A stretch of 64,000 bases of DNA from Syncephalastrum monosporum B8922 (lineage: Eukaryota > Mucoromycota > Mucoromycetes > Mucorales > Syncephalastraceae). The first letter of the stretch is position 1. Every line of letters starts with the position of its first letter. The stretch lies in the NCBI GenBank assembly GCA_000697355.1, contig JNEN01000833.1:343497-407496 (forward strand), written 5' to 3'. Position numbers and translations under genes: made by a program. Shown in pieces: positions 1 to 9,822 of this stretch. The notes below the pieces were generated by a model. It ran no database searches. It was not told the origin of the DNA and saw nothing but the letters and a program-made list of their open reading frames with translations.

Positions 1-645
1 TTGATTTGAAGAACATGACTGATACCCTTGGCCCAAGATGGCATTCATGATACGGGCTTATTGATAGCTAAGACCGATTAATGAAATGCTTGCTTGTGTG
101 GCATAGGTATCAACAGCGATGACGGCGGGGCTTGGTAGGTCTTTCTTCTTCCGTACGAGTCGATTGAGTTTACCAGTTGAAGCCAGAGGCTGCAGGAGTC
201 AGTGCGCTCCGCGGCATGGAAACAGCATCCATCTGTTCTCGTCATTTGATAAGACACATTTCGCAGTAATGATAGCTCATGCATGAATCTTTGGGTAATA
301 GTTTTGCATCTAGCAGGATGTCCTTACTGGCAACGTATTCACGAACCGCATACTGGTACTGGCTACCCCAAGTTCTTATTATGAACTGACTCGCCCCCCA
401 GAAATTTATGCAGCGGCCAAAAAGCGAAGCGATACGTCGTGCATCTGTCTTCAAGACTGAGTACTGCTGTGGTCTGCTTTTCCCAGTGCACATCCTTTCA
501 TAGTCTTGTGAAGTTCTTTAGGTTGAAGTCGTTCTTTAACCCGAAGATGGTCATCTGCAAATTCATATACATATGATGGATCTCTTGGTGGTATGTTTGG
601 TCATCATTAGGAAGAAGCTCTTCCCTGATGAACTTATATATGAAG
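1..645. other. No gene seen (repeat-cluster edge)
   Basis: Only short frames without family resemblance or codon bias are present on both strands. It borders the decayed repeat cluster to its right, so it is probably degraded repeat or intergenic DNA. I cannot assign any element here. Confidence 0.5.
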
Positions 646-985
646 TTACTGGTCAGGCGTACTGAGCATATTCTTCGACGCAATTCGCGCCCCAGAGCAA
701 TCCTTGGGCGAGGTACGGCTGCTACTTATATCCAACTCTTTTCGTGGTTGCCAGGATCTGTTTTCTTGATTGTGTATGTATCGCTTGGCATTAACTGAAT
801 AGCGCTCACCCTGTTCACGTATTCGACAAGGAGGTTGTCCATTGACATAGAAAAAACAGAAACGAAAACACGTAGAGGCGAAAAGATGAGAAATGTATGC
901 AGCAAGCGAATGAGAAAGTATCATTGAGACTGCATCAGGCTTATGCACCACGTGGTATCCATATGATTGACAAGAGCACACGATA
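646..985 (-). repeat. Leftward half of a repeat unit (inverted relative to 4984-5660)
   Basis: Read leftward, this stretch resembles the rightward sequence at about 4984-5660. Both contain a CCATATGGATACCACGTGG-like block, a CGCCTCTACGTGTTTT-like block (826-900 here, 5385-5470 there) and a segment beginning GTGAGCGCTAT that ends at a CAG. The last looks like a shared intron: here it would run from about 811 down to about 766, there from about 5605 to 5656. On the minus strand an open frame of 111 codons runs from 981 to 646, but it ends without a recognisable domain. It is best read as the divergently oriented partner of the copy starting at 1243. Confidence 0.55.
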
Positions 986-1242
986 GTATGTATATAGGTT
1001 CATATCATGGACATTGTCACCGCGTCAGACAGGCATACTTGCAAATGCTGAGATACATGCCAAAAAACCGAGCCCTCATAAGACTGCTGACCACTTTATC
1101 AAAAACAGCAATGCACTGATAAGGATAGATCAGTAAAACATGTATTTTCTCTTTTTTCCCTTTTCTCTGCCTCTTTTTTCCCTCCCTCTCTCTATCTCTC
1201 ACGCGCGCACTCTCTTTAGGCCCACTTTTCAGACTTTTTGCC
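986..1242 (+). promoter_or_regulatory. Upstream region and pyrimidine-rich leader of repeat copy 1
   Basis: The same order of blocks occurs upstream of three copies of the gene family. A block with GTATGTATATAGGTTCATATC at its core is followed by a spacer and then a C/T-rich tract with CTCTCTCTATCTCTCACGC-like wording. It ends with a short conserved string just before the start codon (CCCACTTTT, then TTTTT, then ATG). The other two are at 1880-2084 (direct) and 4509-4900 (inverted). Conservation upstream of the start codon suggests that the promoter and 5' leader were duplicated with the gene. Whether any copy is still transcribed cannot be told. Confidence 0.5.
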
Positions 1243-1860
1243 ATGAATGCACCAGAAGATCTCTTTCAGTTTAAGCTGCCCCGCAAAAACAAACCTTATT
1301 CCGACTTGGTCAGTCGACTTGTTGCCAATGACCAATGGACTGTCGACACACCTGCGACGGCGCTCCTCAAAGTCACAAAGGGGACCTACATCAGCGCCAG
1401 TACCTGTTCTGTCGATGGCACAGAGTGCGGCGTCCTATACAGTAGTCGCGCGGATAAGCTATACGCTCGGGAGATCAAAAGGAAATAACTTGGGCGAGAT
1501 TATAACTTATCTGGGTATAACTTATCCGCGCGGCTACTGTGCCACATTCGGCCGAACTCCGACTTGCCACGGACATCTGTAAGGCGAACGACAAGGAACA
1601 GAGCAGCAAATCGAATGCCTTGATCACGATCTGCGAACGTTCTGCGAACGATCTGCGAAGCTACCGGATCCCAATTCGCCAAGATTGCAAAAACGATCGC
1701 TATCGAGCCGAAACAAGCAATCAAATATGCTGAAGCCGGTCACCTTTAAGCAAAGATCTGAAGCGACAATACGACCAATTTGAAGCTCAGGATTATTCTG
1801 ATGGAAATGTGACGCCCATGGATGAACCGGGACCTATCACCCTGCCGCCACAGCATAATA
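1243..1860 (+). pseudogene. Copy 1 of a PD-(D/E)XK-like repeated gene, internally deleted and interrupted
   Basis: The first ~65 codons match copies 2 and 3 closely, including RKNKP, NDQWTVDT and GTYIS and the C-VDGT-C motif. The frame is then interrupted at about 1440 by a ~99-bp element with inverted ends. After the element it resumes at the word matching SAEL and jumps straight to the C-terminal block (DIC-KDKEQ-SKSNALITICE). Relative to copy 2 this means a deletion of roughly 110 codons. A short tandem duplication of TCTGCGAACGA-type sequence at about 1630-1660 also breaks the C-terminal block. The remaining C-terminus (IKYAEAGHL) ends at a stop near 1746 and is followed by more frame-broken similarity. 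It is a clear pseudogene. Confidence 0.7.
1440..1538. mobile_element. Short inverted-repeat (MITE-like) insertion
   Basis: The left end reads CAGTAGTCGCGCGGATAAGC and the right end is its near-perfect reverse complement: GCTTATCCGCGCG-like wording ending in CTACTG. The inverted ends are about 24-25 bp with only two mismatches. The roughly 50-bp interior contains repeated ATAACTTATC-type words and no coding potential. Copy 2 of the gene reads straight through at the equivalent place (CCTATA followed by TGTTCCAC), so this segment is an insertion. No clean target-site duplication is visible, although the insertion lies next to a TA. The size and ends fit a non-autonomous DNA transposon. Confidence 0.65.
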
Positions 1861-1874
1861 AAAAGTGTTGCACG

Positions 1875-2084
1875 AGGGTGCATCAGGAGTATGCACCACG
1901 CGGTATCCATATGTTACAATAACAAGGGAATGGTAAGAATCACCCAAGTGCATGGTAGCCACGACGCCATTGTGGTTTTAACGGATGAAGTAGCAATAGT
2001 TTTCATATTCTCTTTCTCTCTCTTTCTCTCTCTCTCACGCACACGTACTCTCTTTCTGCCCACTTTTTAGTCTTTTTTTTTTTC
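1875..2084 (+). promoter_or_regulatory. Upstream region of repeat copy 2
   Basis: It begins with the block shared by all copies (GCATCAGGAGTATGCACC, then CACGCGGTATCCATATG). It continues with an AAGAATCACCCAAGTGCATGGTAGCC-type segment also found, inverted, at about 4965-5000 but missing from copy 1. A CT microsatellite (about 2005-2040) and the conserved CCCACTTTTTAG string before the start codon complete it. Confidence 0.5.
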
Positions 2085-3449
2085 ATGGATATACCAGAAG
2101 ATCTCCTTCAGTTCAAGCTGACTCGCAAAAACAAACCTGGTTCCGACAAAATAAGTCGACTTATTGCCAACGACCAGTGGACAGTTGACACTATTACGAC
2201 GTCGTTCCTCGAAGTCCCAAAGGGGACTTACATCAGCACGCGTACCTGTTTTGTCGATGGCACCCAGTGCGATGTCCTATATGTTCCACGTTCGGCCGAA
2301 CTCTGCAGTCTTCCTCCTGTTATCATGGAAATACAACATACTGTCAGCAAAGAGTTCACGACCAAGGCTATCCAGTATTGCTGGAATATATATCGATTCC
2401 ATGCCCATCCAATTCTTATCATCATCTGCATTGGTAAAATCAAGCCAAAAACTTTGGCAAACGAATTTACACCTGCCGAAGATATGCCCTTCTGTTTCCA
2501 AACCGCTTGCACTCATTGGGCGAAACATTATTTCTTAGTCCAAGAACTCCATTGATTCATTTGTGGTCCCTGATGGCACCCAGCCTTTGGATCCCGCCGT
2601 GGCATTCGCCCACTTTCTTACGTCGGGCCAGCAAAGTATCATCAGTATTGATCGATGGGATGATCCGACAATCCAGCTATTATATCGACTTGCTAAGGAC
2701 ATCTGTATGGCGAAAGACAAGGAACAAAACAGCAAGTCGAATGCTTTGATCACGATCTGTGAAGCTACCGGATCCCAATTCGCCAAGATTTCAAAAACGA
2801 TCTCTATGGAGCCGTAAAAAGCCATTGGACGATACTGTAGAGCTATTGCTGAATAAGGATTGGCTGCATGAACCACAGGTCAAATTGCCTGTGCTCAGGT
2901 ATTGGCAGATGCAGTGTTGATGAACGTCAGCAACGGCGAAGCTATTCTGGTGTTTACCGTGGAAATGTATGGAGGAAAAAAATTAGCCGATATTCGTCGC
3001 GAACTGCCATTCAACCATATCGATCGTCACAGCTAAACCAACGTACGCCAACACAGGAGACGGTTCCAAATTGGTCATCGTCACACAAACTTGGGCTGCA
3101 TTGATTACATCCATTGTACGCCTGGACCAAAGCGAGGAACCAAAAGTGGAACCGTCATCGTGTCATTTTGCTACGTCACCACAGCATACGAAAATATTCA
3201 TCGATCAGGTCAGTTGGACAAGGCGAAAAAGATCGAGTCAAATGCGTCAACGCGGTCCATCGAACCGTTCAGTTTGATTGCCCAGGCAAGGCAACTACGT
3301 TCACAGTTCCACCACCCAAGGGGCACCCCATGGTGAGCTACTCAGGCGGATCAGGCGTATATCTAGGCGTTCGGCCAACTGCTTTCGAAGCATACCCAAA
3401 AATCAAGAAATTATTTTGGGATCTTTTGCAGCTGTTTGGCAACGATTAG
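2085..3449 (+). pseudogene. Copy 2, most complete member of the PD-(D/E)XK-like gene family, frameshifted
   Basis: An uninterrupted frame of 156 codons starts at 2085. After the shared N-terminal block it has a CDVLY motif, then PPVIMEIQHTV and a conserved KAIQYCWNIY stretch. The spacing of D, E-x-Q and a downstream aromatic Y resembles the catalytic core of PD-(D/E)XK (Rpn/PDDEXK_2-type) nucleases. I infer that from the motif pattern alone. The frame stops at 2553-2555, but the protein continues in another frame (VVPDGT, DRWDDPTIQLLYRLAKD, SNALITICE) to about 2817. It then resumes in further frames (AILVFTVEMYGGKKLAD at about 2950; SYSGGSGVYLGVRP and LLQLFGND ending at 3449). At least three frameshifts or stops separate these blocks, so the copy is dead. 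Confidence 0.65.
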
Positions 3450-4075
3450 GGAATCATACCAAATTCTACAGCATATGACAGCATTCCTGCCATCCGATAT
3501 TTCCAATGCAAATGCAAAAGTGGTCTTTCGTATCCGAAAAACAATTGGCGCGTATTAATTCCTTCATTCACATCATTATCAACTTTTTTTCTTTCAATCT
3601 CCCCACTTATTTTCTCGGCACGTCCTTTTTTTCTCGACACTCATAATACTGACGAAACGAAGTTTGAGGATGCGACTTGTTCCCTCGAAGCCACGCTTTA
3701 TTTTTCGTAATATATAAATTAACTTCTGTCATATGGATGCTCTTTAGCACCTTCCATACCCGCGTACGGATCAGTTTGTTGTGCGTCTTGACAGGAATGG
3801 GTTCCTTCCTCACGAAATGATACAAGCGTCTGGGCGGGACTCCACTTCCGAAGACAGAGTGGAGGCAACACCGATTGTGTTAGCGACCGCGAAGAACAGT
3901 AACTACGCGCGCATTGCATACGAAAGACCACTGTTTCATTTGCCTTGGAACTATCGGATGAATGAATGCCGTGTGTTGTCGCATTTGGTTGCTCAAAATG
4001 CCGTTGACGATGATTTCCATTTCCATGTCGTTGCCGCCAAACAGTCGCAGAAGATCCAAATAATTCTTGAATTTC
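3395..4075. repeat. Imperfect inverted repeat joining the 3' ends of copies 2 and 3
   Basis: The plus-strand stretch at about 3395-3560 (coding LLQLFGND, stop, then CATCCGATATTTCCAATGC and AGTGGTCTTTCGTAT) recurs on the minus strand at about 4075-3890. There it reads LLRLFGGND, CATCCGATAGTTCCAAGGC and AGTGGTCTTTCGTAT. The two gene copies therefore meet tail to tail around 3560-3890. The central ~300 bp is AT-rich and without similarity. Confidence 0.6.
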
Positions 4076-4508
4076 CCAATAAACAATGTGGCATTGCTGG
4101 GTGCACGGCAGAGGTAACAAGTAGTTCGATGGTGGAACTATGAAAGTTCTCGACTCGATTTTTCAATGCAGATGACGATAAGGACCGGATGTGCATGGAA
4201 TCGACGATTATAGTCAAGCAATACTGGATAAAATTTGGCCATGAACTCTTTGTTGACAGTACTGTATACTGTTTTTCCATTATCAAAGGAGGAAGACTGC
4301 GGAGTTCGGCCGATAGGACATCGCACTCGGTGCCATCAACAAAACAAGTACTTGTGCTGATGTAAGTACTGGTTAGGACGTCGAGGAACGCCGTCGCAAT
4401 TGTGCCAACGGTCCATTGGTCATTGGCAACAACTCGGCTGATCAAGTCGGAATCAGGTTTGTTTTTGCGGGTCAGCTTGAACTGAAGAAGATTTTCTGGT
4501 ATGTTCAT
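3880..4508 (-). pseudogene. Copy 3 of the PD-(D/E)XK-like family, inverted and internally deleted
   Basis: It starts at 4508 on the minus strand with the same N-terminal block (RKNKP, NDQWTVGT, CFVDGTECDVL). It continues through LPPLIMEKQYTV, where the E-x-Q of copy 2 has become E-x-Q/Y-like with altered spacing. Around 4140 the similarity jumps directly to the C-terminal tail (KNYLDLLRLFGGND in another frame, about 4075-4030). Most of the middle is missing. The frame from 4508 runs 171 codons to 3993, but its last part is out of frame relative to copy 2. It faces copy 2 tail to tail. Confidence 0.65.
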
Positions 4509-5560
4509 GGCAAAAAGTCAAAAAATGCGCAGAAAGAGAGAGAGGGACACAGAAAGAGAACGTTATCTGCGTGAGACTTGGGCATTCAGGATACCTGTGA
4601 TGCTGGCCCGTATTTCAACTTGGGATACTTTCTATCCTGCTTAGTGAGAAAAGTACGGGAGAAGAAGACCAGCAGTGAGGAAAAGAGAGAAGTGACACGA
4701 AGAGAGAAATCGCATGTTTCACTGATCTGCTTGCTTCTTTTTATCCTTATCACTGCATTGCTGTTTTTGGTGAAGTGGTCAGCAGTTTTACAAGGGCTCG
4801 GTGTTTCGGCATCTATCACCGCATTTGCAAGCATGCCAGTCTGATGCGGTGACAACGTCCATGATATGAACCTATATACATACTATCGTGTGTGCGAAAC
4901 ATCGGCTATCATGTTCGCTGCGTCTTATCCGTTAGAATTACATGTCTCACACAACAGCATAGAGGCTACCATGTACTACTTGGGTGACTCTTCCATACTC
5001 TTGTCAGCCATATGGATACCACGTGGTGCATAAACCGGATGCAAACCCATATGTCAAATACACCCGTTTTTATAAAAGCTTTCTATACCCACATCTGTAT
5101 CTAATCATTGAAACGGTTGCTCTTCATGAACATCTTCATTCCATCACTATTTTTACAACCACCGCCTAGTACAAGTACAACTCTATCATAATGTCACACT
5201 GAACTGGTTCTGTTCACTCCGTCCTCTCTCAAATCTGTTATTAGATTATAATCGGATAGAGCATCTAGATTTTTCTCTTTCCCTTTTCCTACGAGTAAAG
5301 ACCAGTCTCACGTACTTTTCTGTTACCTGTTCCTACCGAACTTTTCTACTTCTTGCCTGCCTATATCACAGTACTTCCTCATTAGCTTGAAGCATACATT
5401 TCTCAACTTTTTCGCCTCTACGTGTTTTGGTTTCTGCTTTTTTTATGTCAACGGTCAACCTCATATGGACGACAAGTAGTAAGCCTGATATCAGACATGC
5501 AAGTCAACGCTAGGCTCACAGGCTGATAGCTTGAATGATCTCCAAGGACAAACGATTACT
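4509..5560. repeat. Right arm of the inverted repeat: upstream region of copy 3 plus divergent partner
   Basis: Read on the minus strand, 4900-4509 matches 985-1242 block by block, ending with CTCTCTCTTTCTG and CCATGAACATACC at the copy 3 start. To its right, 4910-5045 contains the CATGGTAGCC and CCATATGGATACC blocks, and 5385-5470 matches 826-900 inverted. Compared with copy 1, this arm keeps about 110 bp (4905-5000) that copy 1 has lost. Each arm thus looks like a central promoter region with gene pieces diverging on both sides. Confidence 0.6.
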
Positions 5561-6290
5561 CTGACTCAGGACATGAGCGTCCTTGTCGGATCCATGTACA
5601 GGGTGAGCGCTATACAACAAACCTCAATCAGCATATACATAACCAATGTACGCAGGTCTTGAATCCCCCTGGGACATTCGTTCACCCCTTTACGCCTAGC
5701 CACCAGAGTATTATCAGTACTGCTCAATGGATGATCTGACGATCCAGTTTCTGTATCGACTTGCTAAGGACACCCGTAAGGCGGACTACAAGGAACAGAA
5801 GAGCAAGTCGAATGCTTTGATCACCATCTGTGAAGCTAGCGGGTCCCAATTCGCCAAGATTGCAAAAACGATCTCTATAAGCCGAAAAAAGGCATCAAAT
5901 ACGCTGAAGCCGGTCATCTTTACAGCACAGATTTGAAGCGGCAATGCGACCAACTTGAAACTCAGGATTCTGAAGAAAATGTGAGGAGAGCCTCCTCCAA
6001 AGCTAAAAGCCTGGTATACAAGGCCGTTTTCAAGAGGCCTACATACACAAAAGAAGGAAACGCCAAACTAGTCTGCAAGGTTTTGAAAAAGCTGACAGTT
6101 AAGAAAAGTGCACAGTTAAGAAAAGTGCGGTCCTGCACTTCGCCCGTCACTGAGCACGTGTAAGGTGTCGCGCCGGAACTTGTCACCATGTTGGCAGAAC
6201 AAACCTCCAATGACGACACTATCAATACCACCAACGATTTTGTTGTTTTTGTTAAGAGGTACAAACTGTGTCATGAAGCAAGGCGCATGG
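5561..6290 (+). pseudogene. Copy 4, C-terminal part of the PD-(D/E)XK-like family
   Basis: Open stretches in shifting frames carry MSVLVGSMYR (about 5572-5603), then after an intron-like gap HQSIISTAQWMDD, LTIQFLYRLAKD and SNALITICEASGSQFAKIAKTIS (about 5700-5880). These align with DRWDDPTIQLLYRLAKD and the following block of copy 2. The tail continues through KYAEAGHLYS, DLKRQCDQLETQD and an otherwise unmatched Lys-rich stretch to a stop at 6161-6163. A last frame (VTMLAEQTSNDD, VKRYKLCHEARRMD) runs to about 6296. At least one frameshift lies near 5895. The N-terminal nuclease-like half is absent. Confidence 0.6.
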
Positions 6291-6296
6291 ATTGAC

Positions 6297-6592
6297 ATGG
6301 ATGGTGGAGTGAAGGCCGGAAGGAAGGACATTCCAAAGAGCATGGCAAGAGCTCCAATATGGCATCAAGATATCGTGAAATTACCAAGGCGTCCACTTCA
6401 AAGTAATGGTTGCCGTCATGCTGCTCTGTCCAAAGGGTCCTGAACCATTACAGTATCGTATATCGACGAACATCGAATATGATTGCGATAGGCTCGGTTC
6501 AATTGCTGCATCGGTATGTGGGGAATCTGCTCGACATTATCGCTGTGTATTGGGTTTAGTTATAAATACAAAGTTGGAAGAGAAACTAGAAT
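6297..6592. other. Repeat-cluster edge, no gene supported
   Basis: Short overlapping frames without domain signals. It probably includes the 3' untranslated region of the minus-strand nucleoside hydrolase (stop at 6593) and the decayed end of copy 4. Confidence 0.45.
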
Positions 6593-8154
6593 CTAGAGAG
6601 GTGCTTCAAACAAGCGATTCATAAATAGTTTGGTAAAGCGAGGACCATTGCCACGGAGGAAAACTTGGACGTTGTTGGGTTCGTCGCCCCACGCTGATTT
6701 GTCCTGGGTCCAACTTCTTCGGTCGTAGATACACATGCCCTGACTATACTTGCCTTCTGTTTCGACACGGAGATCAAGCCGGCTATACTGCCAATTCTTT
6801 TCCAACTCAGGGTTGCCCTGACCATCACCCTTGTCTTGGATCATGTCCAAACATAAGAGAGCCGTGTACGCATCATACCTAATAGTAGATTGTATGAGGA
6901 TAGTTCAACAACCAGAGACATCCCAGTACTTACGGCGACAATGTCTCGATGCTGTAGAGGCGGCTGACCACCTCAAATGACCAAATCAGGAAAGCATTAC
7001 AGAATGTGCTGACCGGGTTCTTGCCCTTGATAGGTAATATGTACTTTTGATATAATTCCCGTGATATGTTGCCGTCTTCCGAACCTATAGTGAAACGTAT
7101 CAATAACATGGCCCGTCACGCATCAAATTTCACATACCATCCAGAGGCAGGATGACGACGTGGCACGGTGCCTGCTTGTTCTGTTCAACGAGGTTGAGAC
7201 GTTCTTGGTAACCTTGGGGAGTATGTTTAAAACCCTTGGAGGTAGCGAGAACAACATCGGCCGCATAGGGGTCGGCGCAAAAGTTAAATTCGGCCGTGGG
7301 AGAAACATTGCCGGGTAGGTCTATCGCACTGTAAAATATAGACTCTATATTAGCCCATATACTGAGATAGCCACGATTATGGCCTTTCTTTACCCGCCCA
7401 TGATCACAATACGCTTTACACGGCTGAATGTGACCGGATCACGCTCGTAAGCGAGGGCGAGGTTCGTCAGAGGACCGACGGCGAGGAGCGAGACGGAGAG
7501 AGGAGGAGACGTCTTGAGCTGGTGGAGGATCTCGTCCGCAGCGTCGCGAGATGTGGTGCGGAAAGCTTTCGCATTGCTGGCTGGGGCATCCTTGTCGGCC
7601 AATTCTTTGGCATCATGGATAAGCTGCTGCTCCCAGTCAGGAGGAGCTGCATGCAGACCCTGCATGCAGTTTGAGTATGGCACTCGACCAGATTATTCTA
7701 CTGCATGATTACCTTAGCATGCGTTTCACCGAGACCGTCGCTGCCATGGAAATAGGTGGCAGAAATCAGGGACCGTCGCAGTGGGCGTTCGCATCCTGCA
7801 AGCCCTCCGCTTCAGTATACGTTCCGCAAGGACATGGATGGTACCTGTTCTTACCTACTGCCAGCACAGGCAATTCCTCGTAGGGCACAGTGATCCCGCA
7901 CGCAGCATTGTGATCGCGCATGACGTTCATGATGGTGACTGCATTGCGCTTTACGTCTTCCAAAGAGGTATTGCCATGAGTGAGAGTGATTGCCCGTACG
8001 AGGACCTCGGGCGACAGGAGCATATATAAAATGGCAAGCGCATCGTCAATGCCCTGATAAATTTGAAGTTGTATGGGTAAGTGCCTCGGCCAATCAGGGA
8101 AGGGTGCCTTACAGGGTCAGTGTCTATAATGATTGATTCTCTCTGTTGAGCCAT
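6593..8154 (-). CDS. Inosine/uridine-preferring nucleoside hydrolase
   Basis: It hydrolyses the N-glycosidic bond of ribonucleosides to free base and ribose in purine/pyrimidine salvage, probably in the cytosol. Seven exons (minus strand): 8154-8113, 8053-7855, 7795-7713, 7659-7394, 7328-7138, 7084-6934 and 6878-6593, giving 405 aa with all phases consistent. Splicing of exons 1 and 2 restores the family's metal-binding signature DTDPGIDDALA at residues ~11-21. Later come YFHGSDGLGETHAK (~residues 94-107), VIMGGAIDLPGN and EFNFCADPYAA, all typical of the IUNH fold. The length is slightly longer than bacterial members (~310 aa). Introns are 53-65 nt. Substrate preference (uridine, inosine or mixed) cannot be read from the sequence. 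I am sure of the family; the start at 8154 is the only ATG preceding the DTDP motif. Confidence 0.93.
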
Positions 8155-9822
8155 AGCGAAGAAAGAGAAAAAGAAAGAGACAGGAGAATAGAGCGGGCAA
8201 CTAAGGCACAAATGCGAATGTGAAACAACGTACAGTGCGCCCGGTGCCTATTCGCGGTTTTATGAACAATCGCTCAGCGGGTTTTAGTTTCCCCAATCCG
8301 AAGTCCTTGAAAAGGCAGTTTTTTTGCAAAAAGGGGCACGTCTCTCTCCACCGCTCCCAGACCTTTCAACCGCTGCAGGGTGTGTAACCCGACACCAAAA
8401 ACCCTTTATATGTTTTGCTTTCCTTTTTCTTTTCTTCGCACACACTTCATTTTTCGACCTCTTTTTCGATCTTCTTTACTTTCAGACTATATTTGCATCA
8501 TATAGCTACTATTAATCCCTCTAATTAACAACCACGCACTACACGACTCTACGAAGTGCCTTCCAGGCCATACAGACCAAGCCAAGGCTGACACAAAAAC
8601 TCACACCGGTCTCGCTAGCTTGCTCAAGAGCTCCCCATTGCGTCCCTGCTCCAGCAACGTGAATTTGTGGCGCTGAATGACGGTGTGCGATCTCCTGAAC
8701 CGCCTGCAGTCAACCGCAGATGAGCCATGTACCATTACAAAGGCCCCTTCGGGCCAACGCTCCGGATAGACATGGCGATTTTTCTGCTGCTGTGCTTGCT
8801 GGTGCCATTATGCTCGATACCGCGCACAACAAAGCAATAATGATCAACACAGCGGAACTGGGTGGTCGTTTAAAAGTCAGTCGATTGCCACAGAGAATCT
8901 TTCGGCAATCTCAAGGATAGGGCCCATCCAACCTCGCTGCCTCCACCAAGCACCACCATATACCCTGACGTGTGGCCTGTGACATCAAACAAACATGACC
9001 GACCAAAGCTTGTGATTTGGATACAGGTGTCCAATGCTGGGGTGACGTCAATGACGCGCTTAGATAATAAGTTCCTATATCAAGCTGGCGCAATCACAAC
9101 ACACTCTCGGTTGCGTTACCAAAGCTGACTCCCTTGGCTGCCTCATATTCCTTGACACAGCATCCGCTCGAACTGCTGCCAAGTAGCTGGTTAACAATCC
9201 GATGGTGACTACTATGGTGTCGAGGAAGGCCCCTTTGCTTCATTAACTACGCCAAACGCGCACCTCGTTTCATGTAATGTCAACCTACCGTCTCTGCAGA
9301 GCGTCAGGCTCTTTGACCATGATCCATGCATGTCAGCCCTTCTCTCTCTTCACCATCCATAACAATGATCGCGGTCGACTTACTTCTGCAGCAATACTCC
9401 CTGCTATTGCAGAAGGGTGATCAACCACGGAGCAGACGGAACACTGGATAAGCTGCACCTGCTCAATTGATCAAGGAAAGCGAATGGAAAGAGTATAAGC
9501 AACCTGGAAAGCGTTATGCGGCTCTGGTGAACAAGCAATTACTGTATACCAATCCTGGGCAACGAAACACTCAATGAACACTTGGAAGCGCTGGCCATCT
9601 TGATTTCATGCCTCTATAATCACAGCCAATGAAACGGTAGCAATGCATATCAAGGAAGCGTTTGAGTTCATGGAAGATTGGTGCTGAAACCCAGTCCCGT
9701 GACATGAACCAAAAAAAAAAAAAAAAAAGAACCGCTGATTGGTTGTTCATATAAGCGCGCATTTAAGAGATGAAAACCTGCGAATTGGCACAAGGGGCAT
9801 CCATGTACAGCAACTACTCCAT
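8155..9822. other. Intergenic, no gene supported
   Basis: Only short frames lacking codon bias. The first ~150 bp upstream of the nucleoside hydrolase are C/T-rich on the plus strand (promoter-like). A run of 18 A lies at 9711-9728. The stretch 8560-9560 has coding-like base composition in broken frames but no recognisable domain, and could be a very old repeat. Confidence 0.5.

Noticed and set aside
9711..9728. Poly(A) run as evidence for a retroposed insertion
   Set aside because: No adjacent coding body, target-site duplication or similarity to another gene was seen.
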